From positions 4,464,001-4,528,000 of the forward strand of contig NC_058147.1 in NCBI RefSeq assembly GCF_011075055.1: a DNA stretch of 64,000 nt. Direction: 5' to 3'. Below are positions 47,041 through 59,142 of this stretch, one piece after another; the stretch's first letter is position 1; each line of letters opens with the position of its first letter. A model generated the notes under the pieces. The model saw only the letters and a list, made by a program, of their open reading frames with translations, ran no database searches and was not told the DNA's origin. The position numbers and the translations under genes are program-made. This DNA comes from Mangifera indica (Eukaryota > Streptophyta > Magnoliopsida > Sapindales > Anacardiaceae).

Positions 47041-50000
47041 AGTAAGTTTAGTCAATTTGGGGGATTTTAGATTATTTCAAACTGAAAATAAGTGACGTGG
47101 TCGGCCAAACTTAAAACATTGTAATGTGGAAATTGAAACTTGTTTAATATTTTATGTTAATTCCCATACGGAAATTGATAAATTGTGCATTCTAATCCTT
47201 TGTATTGAAACTTAGATCAGATTAGAAATTTGATAAAGCATTGGGGTAGTGTTTATATGGAAAAGTGATTTCTAAAGTGTTACTTGTTTTGTGCTGAGTT
47301 GTATGCTATTTTGTTTATATGTCCAAGAGAGGTAAGTGGTGAGTTTGGCACGCACACGTATTTCCTGTTAAGCCTGCGTGGTTGGGTTGATGTGACCACA
47401 TTGCTTAGAATAGAAAAAGGTTTGCATCCGCAAACCGGGTTTTTGGTTTCACCTTGAGTCCTTGACTATTTTATAAATAATTCAACATACATGTTTATTA
47501 TTTAGTTTGATACAGACAGACTTTAATTGTCTTGTTGTAAAAGATTGCAATGAGCTCAAATCCATCCTAGTCGATTAGACGATTCTGTAATAATAAGGAA
47601 AAATTAATTGAGATTATAAAAATTAGGGGTTTTTATGAAATTGATAAACGATTTAGGTGTTATACAGATATAGCGAAAACTTAAGTTAAAATACCAAAAT
47701 ACCCTCACCTTTAGGGATAGATATGAATCAAGCTAAGTTTGAACACTTTTTTGCTTGAATTTAGTTTGAATAAATAATAATTCAATTTGAATTCAGTTTG
47801 AGCTCGTCAATTCAAAATTAAAAGTAGTTTAAGTTTGAATTGAATAAAAAATAATTTAGTTTGAATTCATCATTTGAATTCAAATTTGTGATTAGAGTTC
47901 ATAGTTTAGTGATAAGACGATAGTTTTTTAAACTCAATAATGAATAAAACAATATCATTTTAATAATTGTTCAACATAATTCGAATTAAATTATCCCCAA
48001 ACTCATGAGTCTATCTAAGGTGAATTCCATCTAATTTAAGTTTTATTAATTTAAAAAACAAGTTGACCATTTTGGCTTAAACTGGGCTTGAATATGAGCT
48101 AAATAAATTTGAGTTAAATTGAATTAAATCGAATTAATTTTTGAGATCAAATTAACTCGATTTAGGTTTAGTCCTCGCTCCTTTTTATAAAACCATAATG
48201 CTCTATACAAGCCAATGTTACAATTAAACTCATTTTCGCACCCTTAAATTCAAGCACTGTAATTTCAAAATTAATGAAGTTCATTTCATCTAGGTAATTA
48301 TATGAAAATTAACTCAAAATTTTATTTGTTTGATGATTTTTTTTTTTCAAATCACGAATGATAAGATCTAGAAAGTATTGAAATGATATTTTTTTAATTA
48401 AAATACATCAGAGGATAACTGATTTTTTACACATGTAAGGGTCATAATGAAATTTGCATTTATGAAGTTTTTTATTGTTTACATATATTGAGGTTAATTG
48501 ATATTATTAATATTCTAGGATAAATTGATATTTTACCAATAGGAGGCAAATTGAGATTTTTTAACATTTATGTGGAACATAGAAAATGGGAATCTTTCTA
48601 ACAATTGCATTTTTAATATTGTATTTGTATACTTTTTAGGAAAGTTTTAGTTTATTTAGTTCTTAAGTTATATATTACCATCGTATGATTAATCAATATA
48701 TGAAGTTCAGTATTATTTCGGTTTTGTATGGAGGAGAATAGATGAGGGAAAGTGGTGATATGATATAATTCATTGGATGCAGAGAGAAACTAGTAAAATT
48801 CCTCGTAAACATGATGCTAGAAAGATTAGTTCGGCTAATGAGTAAACATTTTTATATTGACTATAAGCGGAACCATTTTCAAGTAAATATGAAACCAGAA
48901 AGTGTAACAACAAGATGCTTATGAAGACCGTGAATGATGAAGACATAAATTGTCTTATTAGTTTTTCTCATAAGTTGATAGAATACATTCTAGTTTATAT
49001 AACAAATACTTCTAAATCAAGAAATGCGTCTTTTAAAAATCACCAACATCAATGTCTAATAATCGCATATTGATGTAGTTGAAAATGATGGCTTATAAGG
49101 GTTGAGCAACTGATGTAACAAATGACAATGGATCGCAAAGAATTGAACATGTCAAAATAAATACACATCAAGATATTGATGAAGATGAGATGACGAATAT
49201 ACATATTATCGATAGATTGACATCTACACAAAATTGGATGTATGAAAATAAAGTAAAGGTTCTAACTTGGTGGTGTTTTTGTTAATAATGACAGAATGAA
49301 AAATATTTCTATCGAAAAGATGAATAATGTTAATTATAGTTGTAAAGGTACGGATAGTCTCTAACAGTACAATAAATACATAGCTTTTTCCTGCATATCA
49401 TAATAATACATAACCTAAGGTTTTACATATGATTTGAAAGCCATCAATATTCTCTTTGAAAATAAAAGAATTTACAAGTCTAGATCCAGAGTTTAAAGAA
49501 AAAACAGTATTCTCTGTGTATTGGGGCATTTGATGGTTGAAAATATTGAGCTCCTGGCAGAAATTGTGTGTATGACTTTCCATTTGCATCCCACGAATAT
49601 AACTGAGTTTGACTGATCACACATCAATGCTTTCTTCACCGCCAAAAAAGTCCCATTAAGACGATAATTTTGCCCCTAATTACGACAAGATTTTTCATCA
49701 ATCAATCTCCAATTCCAGATTAAAAAAAAATTAAATTGAAATCTTTCATAATCTTTATTCATGATAACACCTCTGTATGTGACCTGTGTATGAGTATGGG
49801 ACGAGCATGATTCTTTGCGTGACGTGGCAAGTAACTTTGTTTCCAAGTTTTGCTAACATCTACACAAAATCTCCAATGCGTGTGTGGCCCGTATTTATAT
49901 ATATGTATATATACATATATAAACACACACACCATTCTTTTTATGTTTTAAAAAAATAATAATAAAGATGGTTAAATTTTTTTTTACCTAAATTTTAACA

Positions 50001-50457
50001 AAAAATAAATATATATTTATAGTATTTTAAAATTTTACTTATATTTTTTTAATATTATTGATAGAATAATAATTTTATTATTAATTTTAATAAAAAATTT
50101 ATCAATAATTGGTTTATAAATAATGTTTAAAATTTAAAAACATTATAAATATATATTTGTCTTTTGTAATAAAACTGATTGAGAAATAGTGTTTTGGCCT
50201 AATAAAGAAAGTTGTTTTCGCCCACCCCAGCAATTTCTAGGCAAAAACCATACGGAATTATTATATTGTCTTTTCACGCACTCGACAATGAAACTGATAT
50301 CCATTTTATTATTTTATTAATATATATTTAAGCTTCAATTAAATTTCTTTCTTTGTGTGGCCGTCCGGCTTCCCATTATATTTATATTTAGATCACCTCT
50401 CTCTCTCTCTCTCACTCATTCTATTTCTATCTTTTTCTTTCCTTCTTATGAAATAAT
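47041..50457. other. Intergenic region
   Basis: It holds a dispersed AATTTGAA-rich repeat at 47730-48180. The rest is AT-rich DNA with no supported gene. TATATATGTATATATACATATATA near 49895-49920 is a short palindrome. A (CT)n run lies at 50396-50412 just before the next gene. Confidence 0.4.
47730..48180. repeat. Dispersed AATTTGAA-rich repeat, copy 2
   Basis: Dense in TTGAATTC, AATTTGAATTC and GAGCTCG words, like 18590-18870 and 51690-52120. Confidence 0.4.
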
Positions 50458-50992
50458 ATGAGATCGAGTAAACAAGTTAATATTGCACCATCACAGGCAG
50501 GCCCCGAGTGCTGCATGTGTGGAGATTTTGGTCTCTCTAGTGAACTTTTCCCCTGTAAGATTTGCCGGTTCAGATCTCAGCACAGGTATGTTATCAATGT
50601 CTGCTTTTCTTCTGGTTGTTCTTCTTGTGTTTTATTCTCTTCGTTGGTCAATTTTTTTCAGATACTGTAGCAATCTGTACCCGAAAGCTGAATCATACGA
50701 GATATGCAATTGGTGCATGAGCCAAAAGGAGGACAAAGAGAAGTCACATAATTCTTCAAATTCTTCGTCAAATAAGAAAACTAACAGCGAAGATAGCAAC
50801 CACAAGAGAAGAAATACCCAAAAATCACCAGAGAGATCTCCGTCAACTCGAAGAAGAATCATAACAAATGGAGCCTTGGAAGAAAAGCTGAGAAGAACAA
50901 GGTCAAAAGAGGTATCAAATAGAGTAATCGCAAAGCCAGTGTATAGAAATAAGGTAAGAAGATACAAGCTTCTGGATGAGGTTTCAAGCTAA
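50458..50992 (+). CDS. Small PHD-type zinc-finger protein
   Basis: Two exons (50458-50585, 50662-50992) encode 152 aa; the split codon is an Arg (AG|A). The N-terminal 61 residues hold a full Cys4-His-Cys3 set: C18-X2-C21-X11-C33-X2-C36-X5-H42-X2-C45-X12-C58-X2-C61, with W60 before the last Cys. This fits a PHD-like finger family found in land plants, whose members are short and poorly studied. The tail is rich in Ser, Asn, Lys and Arg (KSHNSSNSSSNKK, then RSPSTRRR) and looks disordered and nuclear. It ends VRRYKLLDEVSS. A CT-rich leader precedes the ATG. The function is unknown; chromatin reading is only an inference from the fold. Confidence 0.87.
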
Positions 50993-51689
50993 AACCCATA
51001 TCTGTCTATATCTACTTGCATCATCATGCATACATGCTTATGGTTTTTTGTTTTGTTGCGGGAAATTCGTCCCAAAGTATTTACAGACACATAATAAATA
51101 CAGTCAGTTTAAACTTATATGCAATAACCTGACTGACACTGATAGGTGTTCGTCGCCATTGTGGCTCCTCCCTTCTACATATAATGTCACCAGAAATTTG
51201 GAAAAATAAAGAAGTTGAATATATTTGAAGTCTTATTATGGTGATAATGCTTCTCAATCTGATGAATGACATGTCTGAGATTAGATTCGCGAATCGTTTT
51301 TCTGGCAGAATATTTCCTTGTGCGATAAATATCAATGGAAAGTGTTGTGTATATAAAATATTGAATTTTCCTTGGGAAAACAGGGTTTCTGAAAATATGG
51401 TTAACTTTCCAAAAGGTAAATTATATCAAATGTTCAAATGGAAGTATAAGAATAAGTTGACTAAGCAAAACTATCGAGGACCCCTCACTGATTCCAAAAC
51501 CATTCTTCACGGCATTGCCTAAGATTTTTTGTTTGCCAATGTGCTGTATTTTAATTTTCCTTGTCATGACTTTGGATTTAAACCATGCTTGATAATATAC
51601 AGTGTAATACCATGTTGTGACGGATCTAAAAATGAAACTTAGGAGCATCAAGATTAAAAATATTAATAAATTATAAATCAAAATAACAC

Positions 51690-52120
51690 AATTAAGTTGA
51701 ATTTAAACTAACTTAATTTGGTCTCATAAATTGGCTTAGCTTGGTTCAGATCGACTCAAATTTATTTAATTTGAATTCAAGCTAAATTTGAATAGAAAGA
51801 TTTGATTTATTTTTTAAACCAAATTGAACTCGAGTTAGAGATGTTCAAATTGAATTTGTTTCGAATTCATAGCTCAAATCTATAGTTTAGATTTGTGGCT
51901 CAAGTTTGGTTTAAATTTATACCTCAAATTAGTGGTTTAAATTCATCATTGAGTTCACAACTCATTGATAATTGACGTCACTTTACTCAAATAATGAAAA
52001 ACTGATGTTTTGTAAATGAGTTATGAAATAGAACCACAAATCGAATCACAAATTCGAGTTATCAATTAGAATTATAAATTCCAATTGAACTTAAGTTAAA
52101 TTGAATTATTTTTTCTTGAC
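51690..52120. repeat. Dispersed AATTTGAA-rich repeat, copy 3
   Basis: Contains TTTGAATTCAAGC, GAACTCGAGTTAGAG and TTCGAATTC. It appears inverted relative to copy 2. Confidence 0.4.
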
Positions 52121-52189
52121 ACCCCTTTTATCTGTCACTGATACTATGCATACATATTTTAAGTACACAAATGAATACATATTTATATC

Positions 52190-52372
52190 AATAAAACTAT
52201 GTGTACCCATTTTTTATACACAATTTGTGTACACAAATAAGGTGTTATCATGTGATTGGATGTTTCTTTATCATATGATAACACATGTTTTAAAATCATC
52301 TAATTACATGATAATACATCACTGTGTATATAAATTATGTATCAAAAATAGGTACACATAGCATTGCTCTAT
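52190..52372. repeat. Foldback MITE-like element, best copy
   Basis: Left arm from 52195: AACTATGTGTACCCATTTTT, then TACACAATTTGTGTAC, then TTATCATGTGATTGGA. The right arm (about 52298-52370) is its inverse, ending AAAATAGGTACACATAGC. The arms are about 70 bp, imperfect, around a centre of about 35 bp. The arms could form a long hairpin. Confidence 0.75.
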
Positions 52373-52375
52373 TTA

Positions 52376-52500
52376 TATATATCGTCATGCGATTGGATGT
52401 TACTTTAGCATTAATTTAAAATCACCTAATTATATAATATTACATATCAAACATGTATTAATTTATATATTCAAATGAGTACACATAGTTTTGTTGTAAT
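52376..52500. repeat. Foldback MITE-like element, second copy
   Basis: Begins TCGTCATGCGATTGGATGTT, the same inner part as the neighbour, and ends AAATGAGTACACATAG. The outer left arm is lost. Confidence 0.6.
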
Positions 52501-52659
52501 ATATATAGTATCGGTTGCTATCATAATCATGCAGAAGCTAGCTGTTAAAACTATAAGCCCACACTGGCTCCCATTATTTTGTGCCCATTCGTTCCTTTAT
52601 TTTTATTTTTAGAGAAAAATTAATGAAATTTGTGATTTCTTTCGGTGTGAATTCATTCT

Positions 52660-52830
52660 AAATAGCATATTTTTAATACATAAGTTAAGTATATTGATAA
52701 TATATTATCATATAATTAAATAATTTTAAATTAAAATAAAATAATATTTAATTATACGATGACATATTTTTTACCTATAGCCTAAATTATGTATCATAAA
52801 TATATACACATGCTATTGATCTTATTTTCA
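52660..52830. repeat. AT-rich foldback repeat copy
   Basis: Core ATTATCATATAATTAAATAA, then TTTAATTATACGATGACATA, with an outer end near TATATACACATGC. Confidence 0.6.
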
Positions 52831-53159
52831 GGCAAGTTTTTTTTGGGCTCCCTCAAAATTTTAGAGGCCCAAACCTCGTATTCTTTTAGCAAATTTACTT
52901 TCTCCATAAGCAAATTCTGCCGGTAATAATAGAAAATAAATAAAGTTTAAAAGAGGAAAAAAAGAAAAAGTTATACAAGTTGATCAGTAATCCAATCAGT
53001 AGTAATCTTAGTTTCCAAGTGATAATAGAAAATAGATAAGATGAGACGACAGCCAATTTGAAGTTCAATTTCTAAAGTGCTAGATTTTCTAAAGTTACAC
53101 AAATCACTAGGTAAATATTTAAATTTTTTAAAGTTAAACAAAAAAATTTGATTTTAAAC

Positions 53160-53275
53160 CAAATCTTGGATGAAAATAAATTTTTATGATCTAATTTAAA
53201 ATTATTTAATAATTTAATATTATATGTAAATAAATATATTTATTTATATATTAAAATAAATACATATAATTTTAG
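53160..53275. repeat. AT-rich foldback repeat copy, partial
   Basis: Core TTTAAAATTATTTAATAATT, then an end of ATTAAAATAAATACATATAA. Confidence 0.5.
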
Positions 53276-53499
53276 TGATGTGAATTAGTGAGCATCTCGC
53301 ATGTACTGCCTCAAGTCTTTGTGAGATATGATTTAGAATTCCGACAAAATAGGGTCGGGTTAGCTTTACGTGGGCCAATTATCTTCTCACTTTAAAATTT
53401 TAATCTTCAATGCATCTCTTTTCCACGCCAATGACATAAGCATTTTACGGGATTCTTAAATGACAACGTGTTTCTTCCGGAAACTAATTTCATCTAACC

Positions 53500-53635
53500 T
53501 ACACAATTAAACACATATATTAATTAAATATTATTATATTTTTAATTTAAAATTATTTTATTATATAATAATATATTATCTATATATTTATTTTTTATAC
53601 TTAAAATATATACAATAAAATTATATGATTTAATC
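53500..53635. repeat. AT-rich foldback repeat copy
   Basis: TTTTAATTTAAAATTATTTT, then ATAATATATTATCTATATAT, then ACTTAAAATATATAC. Same order as the other copies. Confidence 0.5.
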
Positions 53636-53739
53636 CAATTTCATATGCACATATTCATTGATAGTTGATATTTATTGTAAGTTAAAACTCTTATTTGATT
53701 AAATTTATAGAACGGTATCTAGGGAAGAGATTAACTAAA

Positions 53740-54120
53740 ATAATATCGATTAAGAACTCGACATATAAATAAATGTCTCTTATTCAAAGAAATCGACCTA
53801 CCAACCTACTTTTTATTTGTATCTCATAATCACAATAGAAAACAATAACTTTCTATTATAATGAGACACAATCATTATTTTATCTTTATCCAATATAATA
53901 ATAAATTTTTCAATATAAATTTGAATTATAACTAATAAGATTGTATGTTTTTTTTTCTTCATCTTATAAATATGAAGAATTGCTAAAAGGAAATAGAGGA
54001 GGATAAAAATGAAAGATTGTGATTAAGATATATAGCACCATATAACTAAAATCTAACACTTGAGATAAGATAAACATTATTCAAAGATAGATAAAATGAC
54101 TCTCATAGAAATCCAATTAT
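53740..54120. repeat. Old tandem repeat, left unit
   Basis: Shares ATCTTATAAATATGAA, then GATATATAGCAC.ATATAACTA with 55900-56290. Without the solo LTR inserted between them the two would lie about 481 bp apart. Confidence 0.55.
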
Positions 54121-54149
54121 ACTCTTTGAGAGAATCAAAATCCTATTAG

Positions 54150-55645
54150 TGAAGGATTTTGGCAACAAAATTAAAATTTTTAATTTATGTTCACATCATA
54201 TGTAACAATGGTATTGAAAAGTTTACATGATTTTTCAAGAAATAAAATATATAAACATGTAAACTACTTTGTACCTTGTAATTTGATTTGAAGTTTGGAA
54301 GCTTGAATCACTAAAATAAGTGATCTCTTGACTTACACCATGCAAGGAAGAAAAATGGAAGAAAGGAGAAACTTTTTCCCGGCCAAGAAGAAGAAGTAAA
54401 GAAAAATTGCATATTTTTCTTTTTTTTTTCTCTCAAATTTATGGCATTAAAACTTGATAATTATCAAGTTAAACATATGTTTAATTCTCATTGGTGGAAA
54501 AGTAAGAGAAATGAGAATTTGACACATGTTAATTCATTTATGCCCAAAATTAATCATTTTAACTTTCTAAACAATTTGAAAGGTGTAAAATGACAATTTT
54601 GCCCCTTTTCCGAATCTTATTCGAAAAGCACAATTTTTATCCTCGGAAAGTGCTAGCCCACCATAGATAAATATTTTCAGCTTCATAATACCATTTTCTT
54701 CCTTGAAATATAGGTGTGACCTTCAAGGTTCATAGTGACGTAGTCGTGGACCCCATATCGGACGATACGTTTCATTATATCATTATATAACCTAAAACTG
54801 TCGTTAACTGATATACTTCATTTTCCGCTACAAAATGAAGCTCCCACTGATCATGTGGTATCATCTAGCAATGTCCCATGACCCCTACATCACAATGAAA
54901 TACAAGCTTCACATAATATCAAATGAACCTTTCTTACTCACACTTACCATGTAGTCCAATCCCTCCATCATTACATCCCGATTAAGCTTGGATTCATGGA
55001 ATGTCAAAATCCAATATTTAATCTTTTCGAATATCAGGTAATACATCATAACGTGCCACATCGAAACTCTTTTCTTGTGGTCTTTTATCTACACTGGCCA
55101 GTGTTTTAGATTTTCATGTTTCTCGATATTCGTATGGGAACTCGGGAGCAGTCGAGCTGACGGATCCTTGTATGATCATCACTTGTTCTCTCGCTCAAGC
55201 AACATATGATCAAAACGGCTTCTGAACGAGACATGATTAGCTTCGTGGTATACACCGTATGAACCATATGTTCCGGAACGAAGCACAACTATGATATCTC
55301 AAGTCAAAGGATCTATACACTAGTATGATTCACGATGTATCATTGACTACATATTAATGCCCATGTGATCATCGTTCAGCGGTCACGTTCGATAAACAAT
55401 ATAATAAAATAACCTTTGATCAGTTCTCTAACCATCAAATGGTTCCATTGTTTACCCATGTGTATATCCACCATGTCTAATATCATTCATTGATATACTG
55501 TGGTGATATAGTACACACCCACTATGCAATACTATTGCCCAAACAGATTGCCTATGTAGGGAACGATTTGATGACGTTTATTAAAACTCATCGGGACCTT
55601 TCACATGTCGTATGCATGTAGTTAATATGGATGTAATATACAACT

Positions 55646-55687
<42 letters not shown>

Positions 55688-55803
55688 TGACGTTGAAAAC
55701 ATGTGAAGTATAACAGAACTTTTCTTTTATTAATAATGTATATGCAAGATATACAACTCTTAAAACCAATTAAAGCGATTGGTTTTTAGGGCATATTCTA
55801 ACA
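54150..55803 (-). mobile_element. Complete solo LTR, BARE/Angela-like copia
   Basis: 1654 bp with TG...CA ends, flanked by a perfect 5-bp duplication ATTAG (54145-54149 and 55804-55808). On the minus strand it starts TGTTAGAATATGCCCTAAAA, very close to the start of BARE/Angela-type LTRs (TGTTGGAATATGCCCTAGAG). Neither end is followed by a primer-binding site or polypurine tract, and no internal domain is present. It is thus the product of recombination between two LTRs. An (AT)n run lies at 55651-55682. Confidence 0.93.
55651..55682. repeat. (AT)n microsatellite
   Basis: About 16 perfect AT units within the solo LTR. Confidence 0.9.
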
Positions 55804-55899
55804 ATTAGTACTTTAAAAACTAGAAACAATTATTTAATGATAAAATGTTTTCATGACCAAACTCATAGTGCGATGTTCAAAGAAGTGACTAGCTATAGG

Positions 55900-56290
55900 A
55901 AAAACGAAAATCAACTCAACATGAGGGTAGATATCTCTTGCTTAAAAGAAGTGACCTAAAAGCTTACGTTCCATTCATTTCTTACACATAAAATAGATGT
56001 CAATAACTTTTTTTCATAATGAGACATAATTGTAACTTAATAAAAAGGTATTATTTTAGTTTTAATTTCAATTGAATTTGATAAGATTGTAACCCTTCTC
56101 ATCTTATAAATATGAAATATCACTTAGGAAATGGAAGAGGAGAAAAAGAGAAAAATTGGCTAGTATGATATAATCTAATAACAAATAAGATATATAGCAC
56201 TATATAACTAACATTAGATTCTTATGGTCAAATAAACAGTATTTTAAAATAGATAAGGTGAGTAAGAGAAATTCAACTGTTTTGCTTAGA
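55900..56290. repeat. Old tandem repeat, right unit
   Basis: Pairs with 53740-54120: ATAATGAGACATAATTG, ATCTTATAAATATGAA, AGATATATAGCACTATATAA. Confidence 0.55.
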
Positions 56291-58457
56291 CAATTATAAA
56301 AAATCAACCTATTCTCAAGATATATCATTTGTAAATCTTCATTTACATTCTATTAAAATACTTTTTTTAAATCGTCGATAACACAATCGTTGATAACAAC
56401 TTCCAAGTAACAGGTGGTACTACGTTAAAATTTTTTCTATATCTAATCATCACACATTTTCAGTTATTTTCGTCATAGCGAATAAAATAATTACTTATCA
56501 AATTCTAACTATCGTTGCAATTTATATTATATAAGACTCGAAATTATATATATCGATTAGTGTCAAAAAACTATAATAACGATGTCACATATAATCTATA
56601 TTATTAAATGACAAATATATAAGTTAATGGGTTTAATAGTAATTTATCAAGTTAAGTTTGTGTTAGTAGCTCTTATTTCAAGCTTGAGCTGAAGTCATAG
56701 ACTCACTAAACTCAAACTTTACATAAATTCAATCAAATCTTGGTTGCACCTAACTACACTCAATTTGCCACATCCCAATTGCACTTATTAGCATCTACCA
56801 TCACATAAACAAAGCAATTAGACAATGATAAAGGTGGTAATGGGCCATGTTAGACCAACTTCGATGTAGCCACCATGCTTGTGGGTTATGCAGGTTAAGC
56901 CGACCCACAAAAATACTACAGCTCAAGGCACAACCTATACTACAATGCCCAATTTGTGGGTTTTTAGTATGTTAGACCTTTAATGAGTTGTCTGTTAATT
57001 ATATATATTTTTTAATTTTTTTCAAAATTTGTATTGTTTTTTGTTATATCTTTTAAATTTTTTATACTAACATTTTAGTTTTGTCCGTAACAAAAATGAT
57101 AAATAATTAATAAATTTAGACTCTACACATTATCTCTTGATTTTTCTATAACATTAATAATAATTTATTATTACTTTTTAATTTGTTATAACATTAATAA
57201 ATATTTTTGAATTTCTCATATAAATTTGTTGAAATCCTTATGTAACAATAAATAATTAATAAATTTTAGAATAATTATATATAGCATCATATTGAGCCGA
57301 TCTGTAGATTGAACTTCACGACCCTAGACACGACCCTTATGATCTATAAACTTAACACGATTCCTTACAGTGTGGGCCATATTCCTACAGACTAAACCAA
57401 AGGAGAGGGGATCTGGGTCGGGCCAACCCCCTTAACACCTCTAGACAGGAATAATGATGGGATACCTTTGCATCCCATCATATGTAATCTTCTGGCGTTA
57501 TTTATTTAATGTTTCTCCCGTTTTCAATTGGTTCATGAATGTAAGCACGAAATCATGGGCTTTATTATTTCAATCTGCTCTATAAATGGACTAAACATAT
57601 ATTGATTGGTCAAATCTAATCGCCACCATTATTGAGTCCCCTTTATGCCCAATAAGTAAAGACCAAATACATGGCTTCCAACTCCCTTCCCTTTCAGCAT
57701 TTGATCCATCTTCTTATTATTGGAAAGAATAAAGCTTGTGGAAGGAGATGAGTCACATAATTAAAATTTATCTTACCATGATTTGGTAGCACAGTTCAAT
57801 TTTGAAGCAAATAATATTTTTAGGTAAATGTCAATCAATTATATTATATCATACACCAATTTCTTCCCAATGTAGGTGACGGTTTGAAGCCCAATTTCTT
57901 TGATATGACCCCACCAAATAATAATAAAACAAAAAATTCAATATAATAATTCTTACACGTTTGGCAGTCACCCACCGAATAACCAATCTCTCTCTAACTG
58001 ACAATTTTTACTTCCTGGCTATGGTAATAATATTATATTATAAGCCCGTATGATTCTTATATATCACACGCTTTAATCACATAAAGAATGCTTTCATTGC
58101 AAAGTCCCAAAATGAGAAATCTGACGATAACTTCACCGTATTGAGTGGCGGTAACGCCGCGTCCCTCGTCAAGCCAATGCTTTTGAATAAAATACATCAA
58201 ATCTATAAATAAATTTATATAAAATTATTTAATTAAATAATATTATATTTTATATATATATATATAAAGTATAAGTTTCTATATATAATAATTTTTTTTT
58301 TTCGGAATTTGAAAAAAGAATGGGGATCCAATAGATACACTGTAGATGAAACGAGTGTAATTTTATAAGGAAAAGAAAGGTGCCAAATCAGAAAAGGAAG
58401 GCTAGTAGTGGCAAAACAACGAAAGAGGGTGCATGATTGCAGGAGTTTTGAAAGCTC
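56291..58457. other. Intergenic region
   Basis: AT-rich, with another AT-rich core repeat near 58195-58262. No supported gene or RNA was seen. Confidence 0.4.
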
Positions 58458-58533
58458 GCTTTGGAATAAGGGCCTCAAAATTCAAACTTCAGTAAAAATT
58501 GCCCTTTGAATTTTGAGGCCCTTATTCCAAAGC
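58458..58533. repeat. Perfect 29-bp inverted repeat (hairpin)
   Basis: Left arm 58458-58486 (GCTTTGGAATAAGGGCCTCA, then AAATTCAAA) is the exact reverse complement of the right arm 58505-58533. The loop is 18 nt. It lies about 610 bp upstream of the kinase gene. Confidence 0.95.
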
Positions 58534-59142
58534 AAATATTTAGTAACGATCAAGAAAATCTTAACTAGATTTTGTTCTTCTTTCGATGGGAATTATTTAA
58601 ATTTGAAAGATTATAAGTATTTTTAAATTATAAAAAAAAATCAAAAGGTCAAATAATAATAATAATAATAAAAAAAATATCAGTTAATAATCTTAATTGA
58701 TTGAAATAAAGATCTGATAATTAGATAAGGATGAATGATGAAAAGGAAAGCAAAAGAGGAGATTGATGGACCCCCTGAAATTCTCTTTTAAATCAGCCCC
58801 CAAAAATTCCTTCCAAAGTGCATGCGTTTGCATGTTAAAATAATACCAACCACCTCTCTCTCTTTCTCTGCTTTGAAAATTTTCAACCAAAGCTGTAAAA
58901 AGACTTTGAGGCATCACCACTACCACCCACTACCATTACTTTTACAGTAATGGTTTCTTCTTTTGCTGCTCTCTCGTTTTCCACCACCGCCAACTTTACA
59001 GCCTCTCTTTGACTATTCATTTTTCACACCTTCAATGTTTTATTTTTTAATTTCAAGAGTTTTATTTTAGAATCAATTCACTCATCTTGTATATACTACT
59101 GCTGCTGCTACAATTTTTCTTCCCCATTTACTCAAAATCATC
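58534..59142 (+). promoter_or_regulatory. Upstream region of the kinase gene
   Basis: It holds a CT-rich stretch (CTCTCTCTTTCTCTG at 58855-58870) and a TGTATATAC TATA-like box near 59088. A leader with CTGCTGCTGC precedes the ATG. The box is close to the ATG (about 50 nt), so the real start may lie further up. Confidence 0.35.

Larger units (their letters stand above)
50993..54144. other. Intergenic repeat-rich region
   Basis: It contains a dispersed AATTTGAA-rich repeat (51690-52120) and at least five AT-rich foldback repeats between 52190 and 53635. The frame at 51238-51522 (94 codons) has no recognisable domain and starts inside non-coding DNA. Confidence 0.4.

Noticed and set aside
51238..51522. 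Plus-strand open frame of 94 codons
   Set aside because: No domain, no clear promoter, and antisense frames of equal length overlap it.
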